In this document: piece after piece, positions 7,937 through 15,844 of the stretch
Numbering within the stretch: position 1 is the first letter of the stretch
Layout of the letters: each line of letters starts with the position of its first letter
NCBI RefSeq assembly: GCF_041596335.1
Contig: NZ_JBFHIT010000006.1
Coordinates: forward strand, 62,001-126,000
From: Mangrovibacterium sp041596335
GTDB taxonomy: Bacteria; Bacteroidota; Bacteroidia; Bacteroidales; Prolixibacteraceae
DNA: 64,000 nt
Direction: 5' to 3'
Translations under genes and position numbers: made by a program
The notes under the pieces: model-generated
What the model saw: the letters and a program-made list of their open reading frames with translations, nothing else
Database searches by the model: none
Told to the model about the DNA's origin: nothing

Positions 7937-10750
7937 ATGAAATTTACACATCTTACAATTCTGGCTTTGTTCATCCTTTCTGTTCAGTTTTCGGGGATAG
8001 CTCAAATGAGAACAACAATCCCACTGAATGAAAAGGTCGTTAGTGGAGTGCTGCCGAACCACATGCACTACTACATTTTAAAGAATGAGTTTCCGAAAGA
8101 TCGGGTTAGTTTTTATTTTGCACAAAATGTTGGTTCAATTCTGGAGGATGACAGCCAAAAAGGGCTCGCTCACTTTCTCGAACACATGGCTTTTAACGGA
8201 ACGGAGCATTTTGCCGGGAAAGGATTTCTGAATTTGCTTCAGAAACACGGTGTTCGTTTCGGCGCCGATATTAATGCCTATACCGGCTACGACGAAACCG
8301 TGTATAACATCAGTAATGTGCCAACTGCCGGAGAATGGCTGCTCGACTCCTGTTTGTTCGTCTTGCACGACTGGTCGGGTGGTTTGTTGCTTCAGGATGA
8401 CGAGATTGATGCTGAACGTGGTGTAATCCGCGAGGAGTGGCGTACCCGAAGAACTTCGGGCTTGCGACTTTATGAACAGACCTCGCAGGTGCTTTTCAAG
8501 GGCTCGAAGTATGCAGACCGAATGCCAATTGGCGATATCAATATCGTGAATAATTTCGAATATAAGGAGTTGCGCGATTATTATAATAAGTGGTATCGTC
8601 CCGATTTGCAGGCAGTTGTGATTGTTGGTGATGTGGATCCGGTGGCGATGGAGCAAAAGGTGAAATCTATTTTTTCCGGTATCGGGTTGAATGAAGACAG
8701 AGCCGAAAGGGCTTACGAGCGTATTCCGGATCACGATGATACATACTACTGTCTGGCTACAGATAAGGAGGCCAAGTACGTCAATATTTCCTATCAGGAA
8801 ATTTCTGATAACCCAATAGTAAAGGATGAAAAGGAACTGAGGGATGAACGGATCAGTTCGTTGATATTTTCCATGTTCAATAGTCGGCTGGATGAGTATA
8901 TTCAAAATAATGAAACCGATGTTTTGGCAGCTCAGGCTGGCTTTAATTCAGTGACACGTTTGCAGCGCTCCTTCAACCTGATTGTTATTCCCAAGCCGGA
9001 AAAGGAAATTGACGCTTACCGCGAAGTTTACTCTGAATGGGAAAGAGCCACCCGGTTTGGATTCACGGAACCGGAGTTGGAACGGGCAAAGGATAACACA
9101 TTGAGCCGGTACAAGAATTATGTGGCCAATCAGGATAAAGTTGAAAATGACAAATGGGCAAGAGGCCTGTATAATTATTTCCTGAAAGCGGAGCCATTCC
9201 TCGCTCCGGAAGTGGAATTGGCCGTGCAGCAAGAAATGCTCGAAACAATTAGCCTTCAGGATGTAAACCGGGCTGTTGCGGCAATTTCAACTGGACGGAA
9301 TAAAATTCTGACCCTCACAGGTCCGGATGCGCCAGAAAATACGTATCCAGCGTTGGCCGATTTTGAATCGGTGATGACAGCGGTACAGACAAGCGAGTTG
9401 GAAGCTTACCAGGAAGAAGATACCAGTACTCCTTTAGTAACCGATGAATTGGCGCCTGCAGCTGTGAAAGAAACTTTTTTGGTTCCGGGTTTAGTTGACG
9501 CAAAAGGATATGTTTTGCAAAACGGTGCCCGGGTGGTGATTTATCCGACCGATTTAGCGAAAGATGAAATTTTATTTTCGGCAGTGAGCTTTGGAGGATC
9601 GTCGCTGGTTGATGAGGCTGATTTAGCCTCAGCCGATTTTGCGGTGAATGTTGTCGAAAATTCCGGATTAGGTGAATTTAAAGCGACTGATTTGTCGAAG
9701 AAACTGAGCGGGAAAATTGTTGGTGTCACTCCGTTTATTGGCGATAATACCGAGGGTTTTAGCGGGTCCAGTAATATCCGCGATTTCAGTTCTTTATTGC
9801 AGTTAACTTACTTGTATTTTACAAGTCCTCGTTTCGAAGAAACAGCTTACCAGAAATTACGCGATCAGTATGAAGCGTATTTGAAAAATGCTGCCGCCGA
9901 TAATCAAAAAGCAATGCGCGATACGATTACCCGCGTTTCCAGCAATTATAGTCCTCGTGCACTGGTTTTAAATCAAGCGTTTGTCGATGCTGTTAGTTTT
10001 AACCAGATCCGCGAGGTGTTCACCGATCGTTTTCAAAATGCAGGCGACTTTACCTTTGTTTTTGTTGGCAACGTGAGCGAAGAAATGATGCCCGAAATTC
10101 AGACCTATATCGGAAACATTCCGGGAACAAGTGAGACGGAAGTGGTTGTCGATCACAAACTTTATCCTTCCAAAGGCAAAACCGAACGAACTGTTTTGCG
10201 TTCGATGGATACTCCTAAAACAACGGTTTATCTGAACCTTTCGGGTAAATTGGCCAAGCAGAACGAAACGAAGTTGAGCTTGTATTTCCTGTCACAACTG
10301 TTATCAAAAAAGTATTTGGATACTATTCGCGAAGATGAGGGTGGAAGTTACGGCGTTGGAGTTCGCTCGAGTTTTAACGAAATTCCGGAAGAACGTTATG
10401 CGATTCAGATTAGTTTTGATACCGATCCCGAAAAGTATGATCGGTTGATGGAGATTGTTTATAATCAGATTGATGAGTTGAAAAACGGAACCGTTGATTT
10501 GGTGGATTTCGACGAAGTCAAATCATCGATATTGAATATGCGCGAACAAAGCGTGAAAACCAATAAATTTTGGATGAATGATATTGTCGATTATTTGCAG
10601 ACAGGTGATGTGATCTATGGCGACGACGAATATAAAGCGTTGGTAGATGGGATTACTCCCGAATCTGTGGTTGAGTTCGCCAGACAGATTCTGGCTAGTC
10701 CGGACACCGTAGAAGTAATTATGAGCCCTGCGGAAACTGCTGCGAATTAG
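7937..10750 (+). CDS. M16 family zinc metallopeptidase, exported (PqqL-like)
   Basis: A periplasmic peptidase of the pitrilysin/insulinase family, 937 residues from the ATG at 7937. That start gives a clear signal peptide (MKFTHLTILALFILSVQFSGIAQ); the longer frame from 7868 adds 23 residues that hide it. The zinc-binding inverted motif HFLEH lies at residues 79-83, with the downstream Glu in the RGVIREEWR helix. N-terminal catalytic M16 domain, middle domains and a C-terminal M16C half (YPSKGKTERTVL ... EDEGGSYGVGVRSSF, the R/Y loop that completes the active site) make up the double-length form typical of Bacteroidota. Likely role: degrading peptides or small proteins in the periplasm; the target is unknown. 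Monocistronic, with a strong terminator after it. Confidence 0.92.
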   Translation: MKFTHLTILALFILSVQFSGIAQMRTTIPLNEKVVSGVLPNHMHYYILKNEFPKDRVSFYFAQNVGSILEDDSQKGLAHFLEHMAFNGTEHFAGKGFLNLLQKHGVRFGADINAYTGYDETVYNISNVPTAGEWLLDSCLFVLHDWSGGLLLQDDEIDAERGVIREEWRTRRTSGLRLYEQTSQVLFKGSKYADRMPIGDINIVNNFEYKELRDYYNKWYRPDLQAVVIVGDVDPVAMEQKVKSIFSGIGLNEDRAERAYERIPDHDDTYYCLATDKEAKYVNISYQEISDNPIVKDEKELRDERISSLIFSMFNSRLDEYIQNNETDVLAAQAGFNSVTRLQRSFNLIVIPKPEKEIDAYREVYSEWERATRFGFTEPELERAKDNTLSRYKNYVANQDKVENDKWARGLYNYFLKAEPFLAPEVELAVQQEMLETISLQDVNRAVAAISTGRNKILTLTGPDAPENTYPALADFESVMTAVQTSELEAYQEEDTSTPLVTDELAPAAVKETFLVPGLVDAKGYVLQNGARVVIYPTDLAKDEILFSAVSFGGSSLVDEADLASADFAVNVVENSGLGEFKATDLSKKLSGKIVGVTPFIGDNTEGFSGSSNIRDFSSLLQLTYLYFTSPRFEETAYQKLRDQYEAYLKNAAADNQKAMRDTITRVSSNYSPRALVLNQAFVDAVSFNQIREVFTDRFQNAGDFTFVFVGNVSEEMMPEIQTYIGNIPGTSETEVVVDHKLYPSKGKTERTVLRSMDTPKTTVYLNLSGKLAKQNETKLSLYFLSQLLSKKYLDTIREDEGGSYGVGVRSSFNEIPEERYAIQISFDTDPEKYDRLMEIVYNQIDELKNGTVDLVDFDEVKSSILNMREQSVKTNKFWMNDIVDYLQTGDVIYGDDEYKALVDGITPESVVEFARQILASPDTVEVIMSPAETAAN

Positions 10751-10773
10751 CTCGGTAAAAGTTTGAAAAATGC

Positions 10774-10815
10774 AAGAGGCCGTCTCAATCGTAATTTGAG
10801 ACGGCCTCTTTGTGT
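10774..10815. terminator. Bidirectional terminator between M16 peptidase and ACR3
   Basis: A perfect 15-base-pair stem (10774-10788 with 10796-10810, AAGAGGCCGTCTCAA and complement) and a 7-base loop lies between the convergent stops at 10750 and 10832. It can serve both strands. Confidence 0.85.
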
Positions 10816-10831
10816 GAATAAGGAATTGTAC

Positions 10832-11878
10832 TTATGCTACGGCAACGAAGTATTTCTTTTTAAACCAAAGAGCCAGGTTGACCAGTGAGATAAGAACCGG
10901 CACTTCAACCAGTGGACCAATCACAGCAGCAAAAGCTTCGCCCGAATTGATGCCGAATACAGCAATGGCGACCGCAATGGCCAGTTCAAAATTATTCGAG
11001 GCAGCGGTAAACGAAATGGTGGTTGTTTTTTCGTAGTCGGCGCCCGATTTTTTCCCCATAAAAAAGGAAATAACGAACATGAGCACAAAATAGATCACCA
11101 GCGGAATGGCGATTCGAATCACATCCATCGGAATTTTAACAATGTATTCGCCTTTAAACGAGAACATCACGAAAATGGTGAATAGCAACGCGATTAATGT
11201 AATCGGGCTGATTCTCGGGATAAACTTTTCCTGATACCATTGTTCACCTTTCAAGCGGGTAAGGCTGAAGCGGGTGAGGAAACCGGCTGCAAAAGGAATT
11301 CCCAGATAAATGAGGACGGATTCGGCAATCTGTCCGATGGTAATATCAACCTGGAATGTCTGCAGTCCAATCAGGTCGGGTAGAATTCCGAGAAACACCC
11401 AGGCGTACACCGAGAAAAACAAGATCTGGAAAATGGAGTTGAAAGCGACTAGCCCAGCCGCATATTCGCGGTTTCCACCAGCCAGATCGTTCCATACAAT
11501 TACCATGGCAATGCAGCGCGCCAAACCGATCAGAATCACTCCGGCCATATATTCCGGATAATCCTGCAGAAAGAGCACGGCAAGCACAAACATGAGAAGT
11601 GGGCCAATCAGCCAGTTTTGAATCAGTGAGATTCCCAGCAACTTTACGTTACGAAAAACCCGTCCGAGTTCCTCATATTTCACTTTGGCTAGTGGCGGAT
11701 ACATCATCAGGATAAGTCCGATAGCCAGCGGGATATTGGTCGATCCGCTTTGGAATTGGCTCCAGAATTGATTGATTTCGGGAGACAAGTATCCAATAAA
11801 CACGCCGGCCAGCATGGTAGCCAGAATCCAGAATGTTAGGTAGCGATCGAGAAACGATAGGCGCTTATTTGAGCTCAT
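10832..11878 (-). CDS. arsB: ACR3-type arsenite efflux transporter
   Basis: An inner-membrane permease of the bile/arsenite/riboflavin transporter superfamily that expels arsenite using the proton gradient. At 348 residues with ten predicted helices it has the normal ACR3 length. Seen: the essential Cys122 in GLARCIAMV (fourth helix), SFTAASNNFELAIAVAI, and the conserved Glu in IGPLVEVPVLI near the C-terminus. Its start overlaps the arsC stop region by 14 bases (11865-11878), indicating translational coupling. It is the last gene of the arsR-arsC-ACR3 unit and is presumably derepressed by arsenite through ArsR. Confidence 0.95.
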   Translation of the reverse strand: MSSNKRLSFLDRYLTFWILATMLAGVFIGYLSPEINQFWSQFQSGSTNIPLAIGLILMMYPPLAKVKYEELGRVFRNVKLLGISLIQNWLIGPLLMFVLAVLFLQDYPEYMAGVILIGLARCIAMVIVWNDLAGGNREYAAGLVAFNSIFQILFFSVYAWVFLGILPDLIGLQTFQVDITIGQIAESVLIYLGIPFAAGFLTRFSLTRLKGEQWYQEKFIPRISPITLIALLFTIFVMFSFKGEYIVKIPMDVIRIAIPLVIYFVLMFVISFFMGKKSGADYEKTTTISFTAASNNFELAIAVAIAVFGINSGEAFAAVIGPLVEVPVLISLVNLALWFKKKYFVAVA

Positions 11879-12293
11879 TTTTGATGTTTTTCAGGTAGAA
11901 ATCGTAAAATCCGGCTTTGATTTCGTCGCGAACCCGGAGGAATTCACTCCAGATAAACTCGTCGGTTCCAACGGCGTGTGATGGATCGTCGAAGCCAATG
12001 TGCAGTCGGTGTTTTACTTTGCCGAGAAACGCCGGGCAAGCTTCGTTGGCGCCTCCACAAACGGTGATTACATAGTCCCATTCATCATTCAAATAGGTTT
12101 GAACGGAGTCGGAGGTGTGGTGACTGATGTCGATCCCAATTTCTTTCATCGCTTGTACTGCTTTGGCATTCAGTTTGCCTGAAGCTTCTGTTCCGGCAGA
12201 ACAAACGGTAATGTTCGAATCGAATGATTGAAGAAAACCATGGGCCATTTGGCTGCGGCAACTATTGCCGGTGCAAAGAATTAATACCTTCAT
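11865..12293 (-). CDS. arsC: Arsenate reductase, LMW phosphatase (thioredoxin-coupled) type
   Basis: Reduces arsenate to arsenite so that ACR3 can export it. 142 residues. The phosphatase P-loop CTGNSCR gives the CX5R signature (Cys7, Arg13), and Cys79 and Cys86 in TVCGGANEACP form the redox pair that relays electrons to thioredoxin, as in the Staphylococcus/Bacillus ArsC class rather than the glutaredoxin class. Overlaps the downstream ACR3 gene by 14 bases and follows arsR after 60 bases. All catalytic residues are intact. Confidence 0.95.
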   Translation of the reverse strand: MKVLILCTGNSCRSQMAHGFLQSFDSNITVCSAGTEASGKLNAKAVQAMKEIGIDISHHTSDSVQTYLNDEWDYVITVCGGANEACPAFLGKVKHRLHIGFDDPSHAVGTDEFIWSEFLRVRDEIKAGFYDFYLKNIKNELK

Positions 12294-12353
12294 TTAACTT
12301 TTTTTTAGATTGATTTGTATTCAGAGAATAAAGATGATGAGACGAGCAGTTGA

Positions 12354-12692
12354 TTAGCTTTTGCAGCTTTGATTGTCGGGCAACTCAACAGAGTCCAGAA
12401 AACTGCCGAGAAGTTGCTTTAGCTCTTTTATTCGACTTTGATTCAGGCAGTAGTTGACTTTCACTCCGTCGATTGACCCCTTTATCAGTCCCATGTTTTT
12501 TAATTCAGTCAGGTGCTGATTCACGGTGGTCCGACTAAGTGGCAGTTCGTTTGAGATATCTCCGGAGATACACATTTTCGAGGCAGCCAAGTATTGTAAA
12601 ATAGCTAAACGGGCCGGATGCGCCAGTGCCTTAAAGTAGCCTGCTGCTAGTTGCAGCTCCTCGTCAAATAATTCAACTTTTGCTGATGTCAT
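12354..12692 (-). CDS. arsR: ArsR-family metalloregulatory repressor
   Basis: A 112-residue winged-helix repressor that releases DNA on binding As(III). HPARLAILQYLA and the recognition helix region LPLSRTTVNQHLTELKNMGLI are typical. The usual ELCVC metal motif is reduced to SKMCISGD with one Cys (Cys41); further Cys residues occur in NYCLNQ and near the C-terminus (QSCKS), so a split three-Cys site is possible. It opens the arsR-arsC-ACR3 operon, and repeated TGACG/CGTCA half-sites overlie its promoter, as expected for an autoregulated repressor. Specificity for arsenic is taken from the operon context. Confidence 0.93.
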   Translation of the reverse strand: MTSAKVELFDEELQLAAGYFKALAHPARLAILQYLAASKMCISGDISNELPLSRTTVNQHLTELKNMGLIKGSIDGVKVNYCLNQSRIKELKQLLGSFLDSVELPDNQSCKS

Positions 12693-12707
12693 CTTGTAAT
12701 TGTTTAA

Positions 12708-12779
12708 TGACGCAAATATACGTCAAATATTAATACAACGTAAAAATACGTCATTAAATTTCGATTAAATGACGTATTT
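12708..12779 (-). promoter_or_regulatory. arsR promoter with TGACG-type operator repeats
   Basis: Two inverted repeats built from the same half-site: TGACG (12708-12712) facing CGTCA (12721-12725), and AAATACGTCATT (12744-12755) facing AATGACGTATTT (12768-12779). On the minus strand TATATTTG (12713-12720), a good TAnnTTTG -7 element, sits between the first pair, so a protein bound there would block arsR transcription. The outer repeat could also fold as a weak hairpin at the end of the globin gene. Confidence 0.7.
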
Positions 12780-12800
12780 CGTTTGTATTGAGTGTTTTTG

Positions 12801-13238
12801 TTACTCGTTATAGAACAAGGCAGCGTATTCTTTGTAGGCTGTTACCCAGGGTTTCATAACCTGAGGGGTGAAGTTGTTTCCGAAGCCAAATGCCAGTGTG
12901 TCGATAAATACAGCACCGATTGTATCTAACGCATCGGGTTGAATGTTGTAATAGTTGAGTTTGGCCTCAAGCTGTTTGATTTCCGGAAGTGCCGTTTTGG
13001 TGTCTTCTATTGAGTTGCTGGCAACTTCCACAATTCGCGAGAATTCAATTCCGTGATTGGCTTTGTCATCGGCGAAAAGTTGATCAAGTTCTGAATCGAG
13101 ATCGGCAATTCGGTTGTAGAAATATTTTGCCAATCGAGGCAGGTTGCCTTTAATTTGAGGATATGATTTTTTGATAAGTTGAATGTCTGCCTCTGTCATG
13201 TGGATGATTTTTTTGATTTCCTTCGAATTTAACGACAA
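12801..13238 (-). CDS. Globin-like protein without a proximal histidine
   Basis: 145 residues with the outline of a bacterial single-domain haemoglobin: TEADIQLIKKSYPQI (A helix), LPRLAKYFYNRI (B), a LDQLFADD turn, EVASNSIEDTKTALPEIKQLEAK (E/F), IQPDALDTIGAVFIDTLAFGFG and TPQVMKPWVTAYKEYAALFYNE (G/H). Aligned by eye with Vitreoscilla haemoglobin, the position of the haem-binding F8 histidine is Leu94 (KLNYYNIQ against KHCQAGV). No other His is near. It may therefore be a haem-free sensor-type globin or bind haem differently. It lies upstream of arsR on the same strand, separated by the operator region. The first Met gives a 13-residue extension; Met14 is an alternative start. Confidence 0.72.
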   Translation of the reverse strand: MSLNSKEIKKIIHMTEADIQLIKKSYPQIKGNLPRLAKYFYNRIADLDSELDQLFADDKANHGIEFSRIVEVASNSIEDTKTALPEIKQLEAKLNYYNIQPDALDTIGAVFIDTLAFGFGNNFTPQVMKPWVTAYKEYAALFYNE

Positions 13239-13406
13239 AATAGAAGTCAGAAGGGCTGAAAAAAGAAAATGTCAGTAATTGGTTGTTAAAATTAACAAAT
13301 AGATATTTTGGGGCTCTTATATTAGTGTGTTTGGCGCGGTGTTGCTTGATGTTGGATCAAATTGACGGGTGTAATTGCGAAAGATTGATGAAAATGAGAA
13401 ACGAAC

Positions 13407-13436
13407 TTTGCAATCACGTTTTAATGACTATTTTTG
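13407..13436 (+). promoter_or_regulatory. Bacteroidota-type promoter of the acetate-type transporter
   Basis: TTTG at 13407-13410, an 18-base spacer and TATTTTTG at 13429-13436 match the -33/-7 consensus of the phylum. Transcription would start near 13443, about 26 bases before the ATG at 13469. Confidence 0.7.
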
Positions 13437-13468
13437 CGCCATTAATTTATCAACTAACAAGTTAACAG

Positions 13469-14038
13469 ATGCAAAATTCTAAGTTAGGCAATCCGGCTGT
13501 CGTAGGGCTGGGTGGCTTCGGTTTGACAACACTTTTACTGCAGTTCCATAATTTGGGATGGGTTGGTCTTGGACCAATTTTGGCAATGGGGATTATTTTT
13601 GGAGGTACTGCGCAATTGGTCGCTGGATTTCTGGAGCACAAAATGGGAAATAATTTTGGCTTTGCGGCTTTCACTGCCTATGGCTCATTCTGGATCGGTC
13701 TGGGGATTATCTGGATTTTGAACCACTTGCAGGTTTATCCGTCTTCGCACAGCGATGTTGGTTTCTTTTTGGTTGCCTGGACACTGATCACCGTTATTTT
13801 CTGGGTTGGCTCTTTCTTTATCCATACGGCTATGTTTGTGACTTTTGCGTCATTGTTGGCTGGCTTCGTGTTACTTGATTTGGCACATTTTGGATTCGAG
13901 ACATTGAATACAGCGGCGGCTATCGTTTTGATTGTTTGTGCATTGGCGGCTTGGTATATGATGGCTGCGATCATTCTAAACGATTTGGCGGGAAGAGAAG
14001 TTTTAAAAGTAGGAAAGCCTCTGATTGCTAATAAATAG
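13469..14038 (+). CDS. GPR1/FUN34/YaaH family transporter (acetate/succinate type)
   Basis: A small inner-membrane protein of 189 residues with six predicted helices. The N-terminal signature NPAVVGLGGFGLTTLLLQ, the FGGTAQLVAGFLEHKMGN turn and FAAFTAYGSFWI are diagnostic of the AceTr (SatP/YaaH) family, which moves acetate or succinate with protons, or ammonia/acetate in fungi. The substrate here is inferred from family only. A good promoter sits just upstream. No operon partner; the region downstream holds two hairpins. Confidence 0.92.
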   Translation: MQNSKLGNPAVVGLGGFGLTTLLLQFHNLGWVGLGPILAMGIIFGGTAQLVAGFLEHKMGNNFGFAAFTAYGSFWIGLGIIWILNHLQVYPSSHSDVGFFLVAWTLITVIFWVGSFFIHTAMFVTFASLLAGFVLLDLAHFGFETLNTAAAIVLIVCALAAWYMMAAIILNDLAGREVLKVGKPLIANK

Positions 14039-14412
14039 AAGTGTCGGCATTCAATTTTTTATGTGCCGACAAGTTCCGGGATCGCTGCCGTTGTTTTATT
14101 CAATTTCGGGCGTTGATTCATTTTGTTACTAATAGGTTTATGAGGTCAGAAAATGAAATATCAGTTTTAGCCTATTCGAATTGCATTGTATAGGGGTGAT
14201 TTTGGAGTAAGAGTAGAAAGCTCTGCTGGTATTCGTAAGTTCGCGAAAATTGGCAGAGCTTTCTGTTTAAATCAGCACCGTTGTTGTTTTATGCATTCGG
14301 GTGTAAACTTTATATTTAAAGTAACGGTTATTTAATCGTTCGGGTGGTAGGATGCCGTTTGGGTGTATTACTTTCGCGAACATTGTTACATTTGTTACTC
14401 TAATTTAATCAA
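14039..14412. other. Intergenic region with two hairpins
   Basis: 374 G/T-rich bases without a gene. Hairpin 14042-14071 (TGTCGGCA and complement, T-rich loop) follows the transporter stop directly. Hairpin 14215-14264 has a 12-base-pair perfect stem (AGAAAGCTCTGC and complement) with a 26-base loop and could be a terminator or leader structure. No TAnnTTTG promoter for the next gene was found. Confidence 0.6.
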
Positions 14413-15459
14413 ATGGAAGCCTATATTGAGTTGTTACGGTCGATGATTCAGACTCCTTCTTTTAGTCGGGAGGAGGGTCCTGTCGCTTTGCTTGTCCGAA
14501 ATTTTCTTACCTCAAAACGCATTGCTTTTCACGAAAAAGGATGGAATACCTGGGCTCGGAATAAATTCTGGGACGACAAAAAACCGGTCATTCTGTTGAA
14601 CTCGCACATCGATACCGTAAAGCCGGTAAAGAATTGGACTAAAGATCCGTTCTCGGCAGAGGTGGATGGGGATGTTTTGATTGGTCTTGGCAGTAATGAT
14701 GCAGGAGCGTCGTTGGTAACTCTGATGGCCGTTTTTGTGCATTTTTATCAGGAGGAAAATCTACCCTATAATTTAATTTTTGCCGCTTCAGCAGAAGAGG
14801 AAATTTCCGGAAACGGAGGAATGGTGAGTTTGGTGGAGGAGTTTGGCGATGTTAAATTGGCGATTGTTGGCGAGCCCACCCAAATGCAAATGGCTATCGC
14901 AGAAAAGGGACTCATGGTGTTGGATTGTACCGCCCACGGCAGGGCAGGGCATGCAGCCCGAAATGAAGGTGAGAATGCATTGTATAAGGCTGTTGACGAC
15001 ATCAATATTTTACGCCAATACAAGTTTGAAAAGGTGTCTGATGTTTTGGGTGAGGTGAAGTTGTCGGTTACTCAGATCAATGCCGGTTATCAGCATAATG
15101 TTGTGCCCGATAACTGTACTTTTGTGGTTGATGTTCGCACGAATGAGTTCTACTCCAATCAGGAGGCCTGTGATGAAATTCAGGGGTTGATTCAGTCTGA
15201 AGTCGTTGCTCGTTCTTTTAAATTGAATTCATCCGGAATACCCGTCACTCATCCGATTGTTCAGCGTGGAATTGCGTTGGGCTTGAGTTATTATGGTTCG
15301 CCAACGACTTCCGATCAAGCTGTTATGCCTTTCCCGTCAATAAAAATAGGTCCGGGCGACAGCGCTCGTTCGCATACTGCTGATGAGTACATTTTGGTCT
15401 CGGAGATTGAAAATGGCTTCGAAGTTTATTGCTCCTTGCTGGAGAAGCTGGAGATCTGA
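14413..15459 (+). CDS. argE: M20 family deacetylase, ArgE-like
   Basis: A zinc aminoacylase of 348 residues expected to remove the N-acyl group from acetylornithine or, in Bacteroidota, which often carry an acylornithine transcarbamylase route, from an N-acylcitrulline. Metal-site motifs in order: NSHIDTVKPV (His and Asp), GSNDAGASL (bridging Asp), AEEEISGNGG (catalytic Glu pair), VGEPTQMQ, the dimerisation domain AHGRAGHAARNEGENA, and SARSHTADEYI with the last His ligand. Length fits the short ArgE/DapE group. Location between argB and argH on the same strand favours an arginine role over DapE. Exact acyl substrate cannot be read from the sequence. Confidence 0.87.
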   Translation: MEAYIELLRSMIQTPSFSREEGPVALLVRNFLTSKRIAFHEKGWNTWARNKFWDDKKPVILLNSHIDTVKPVKNWTKDPFSAEVDGDVLIGLGSNDAGASLVTLMAVFVHFYQEENLPYNLIFAASAEEEISGNGGMVSLVEEFGDVKLAIVGEPTQMQMAIAEKGLMVLDCTAHGRAGHAARNEGENALYKAVDDINILRQYKFEKVSDVLGEVKLSVTQINAGYQHNVVPDNCTFVVDVRTNEFYSNQEACDEIQGLIQSEVVARSFKLNSSGIPVTHPIVQRGIALGLSYYGSPTTSDQAVMPFPSIKIGPGDSARSHTADEYILVSEIENGFEVYCSLLEKLEI

Positions 15460-15700
15460 TATCGGTTTAGCTTATGGAAAGGATGAAGTATTTAAGTTGC
15501 GTCTGTTTATTTCCGCTGGGTATTCAGCGTGGCTTAGAAAAGAAGCATATCCAGTGTCTATATTTTTCCGGCTGTTTTAGAAGAAGGCTCTCACTTGTGA
15601 GTTTTATTTCTGGTTGATCGGCGTATTTTTACAAGGAAAGAATGAAGTGGGGGTGATTTTTGATTCAGTTCGTAATGATTCGGAGATAAACTCAAATAGA

Positions 15701-15742
15701 AAAAAAGGATGTTAACCAACATTGGTCAACATCCTTTTTTTT
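15701..15742. terminator. Bidirectional terminator between argE-like gene and amtB
   Basis: Arms AAAAAAGGATGTTAACCA (15701-15718) and its near-complement (15723-15740) form an 18-base stem with one mismatch, flanked by A- and T-runs on the two sides, so termination is possible in both directions. Confidence 0.85.
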
Positions 15743-15785
15743 ATTTGGTATTTAAGCTTTCGTAGCTCTGTTGATGTGATGCAGG

Positions 15786-15810
15786 AAGGGCCTGCCACTG
15801 GCAGGCCCTT
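15786..15810 (-). terminator. GC-rich hairpin after amtB
   Basis: AAGGGCCTGCCA and its exact complement (15786-15797, 15799-15810) are separated by one base. It lies 35 bases past the amtB stop; no U-run follows, so it may protect the 3' end rather than terminate. Confidence 0.6.
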
Positions 15811-15844
15811 GAGAAAGCTACAGACTTAAAGGCTGAAGAAATTA

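Larger units (their letters stand above)
15460..15844. other. Convergent intergenic region with two terminator hairpins
   Basis: Holds no convincing gene. Two hairpins, listed separately, separate the argE-like gene (+) from amtB (-). The remainder is G/T-rich on the + strand. Confidence 0.65.

Noticed and set aside
8135..8905. 256-codon open frame on the minus strand
   Set aside because: Lies entirely inside the M16 peptidase gene in antisense; no domain or promoter, typical shadow.
14413..15459. DapE succinyl-diaminopimelate desuccinylase
   Set aside because: Short ArgE-type M20 protein located among arginine genes; DapE remains possible but less likely.
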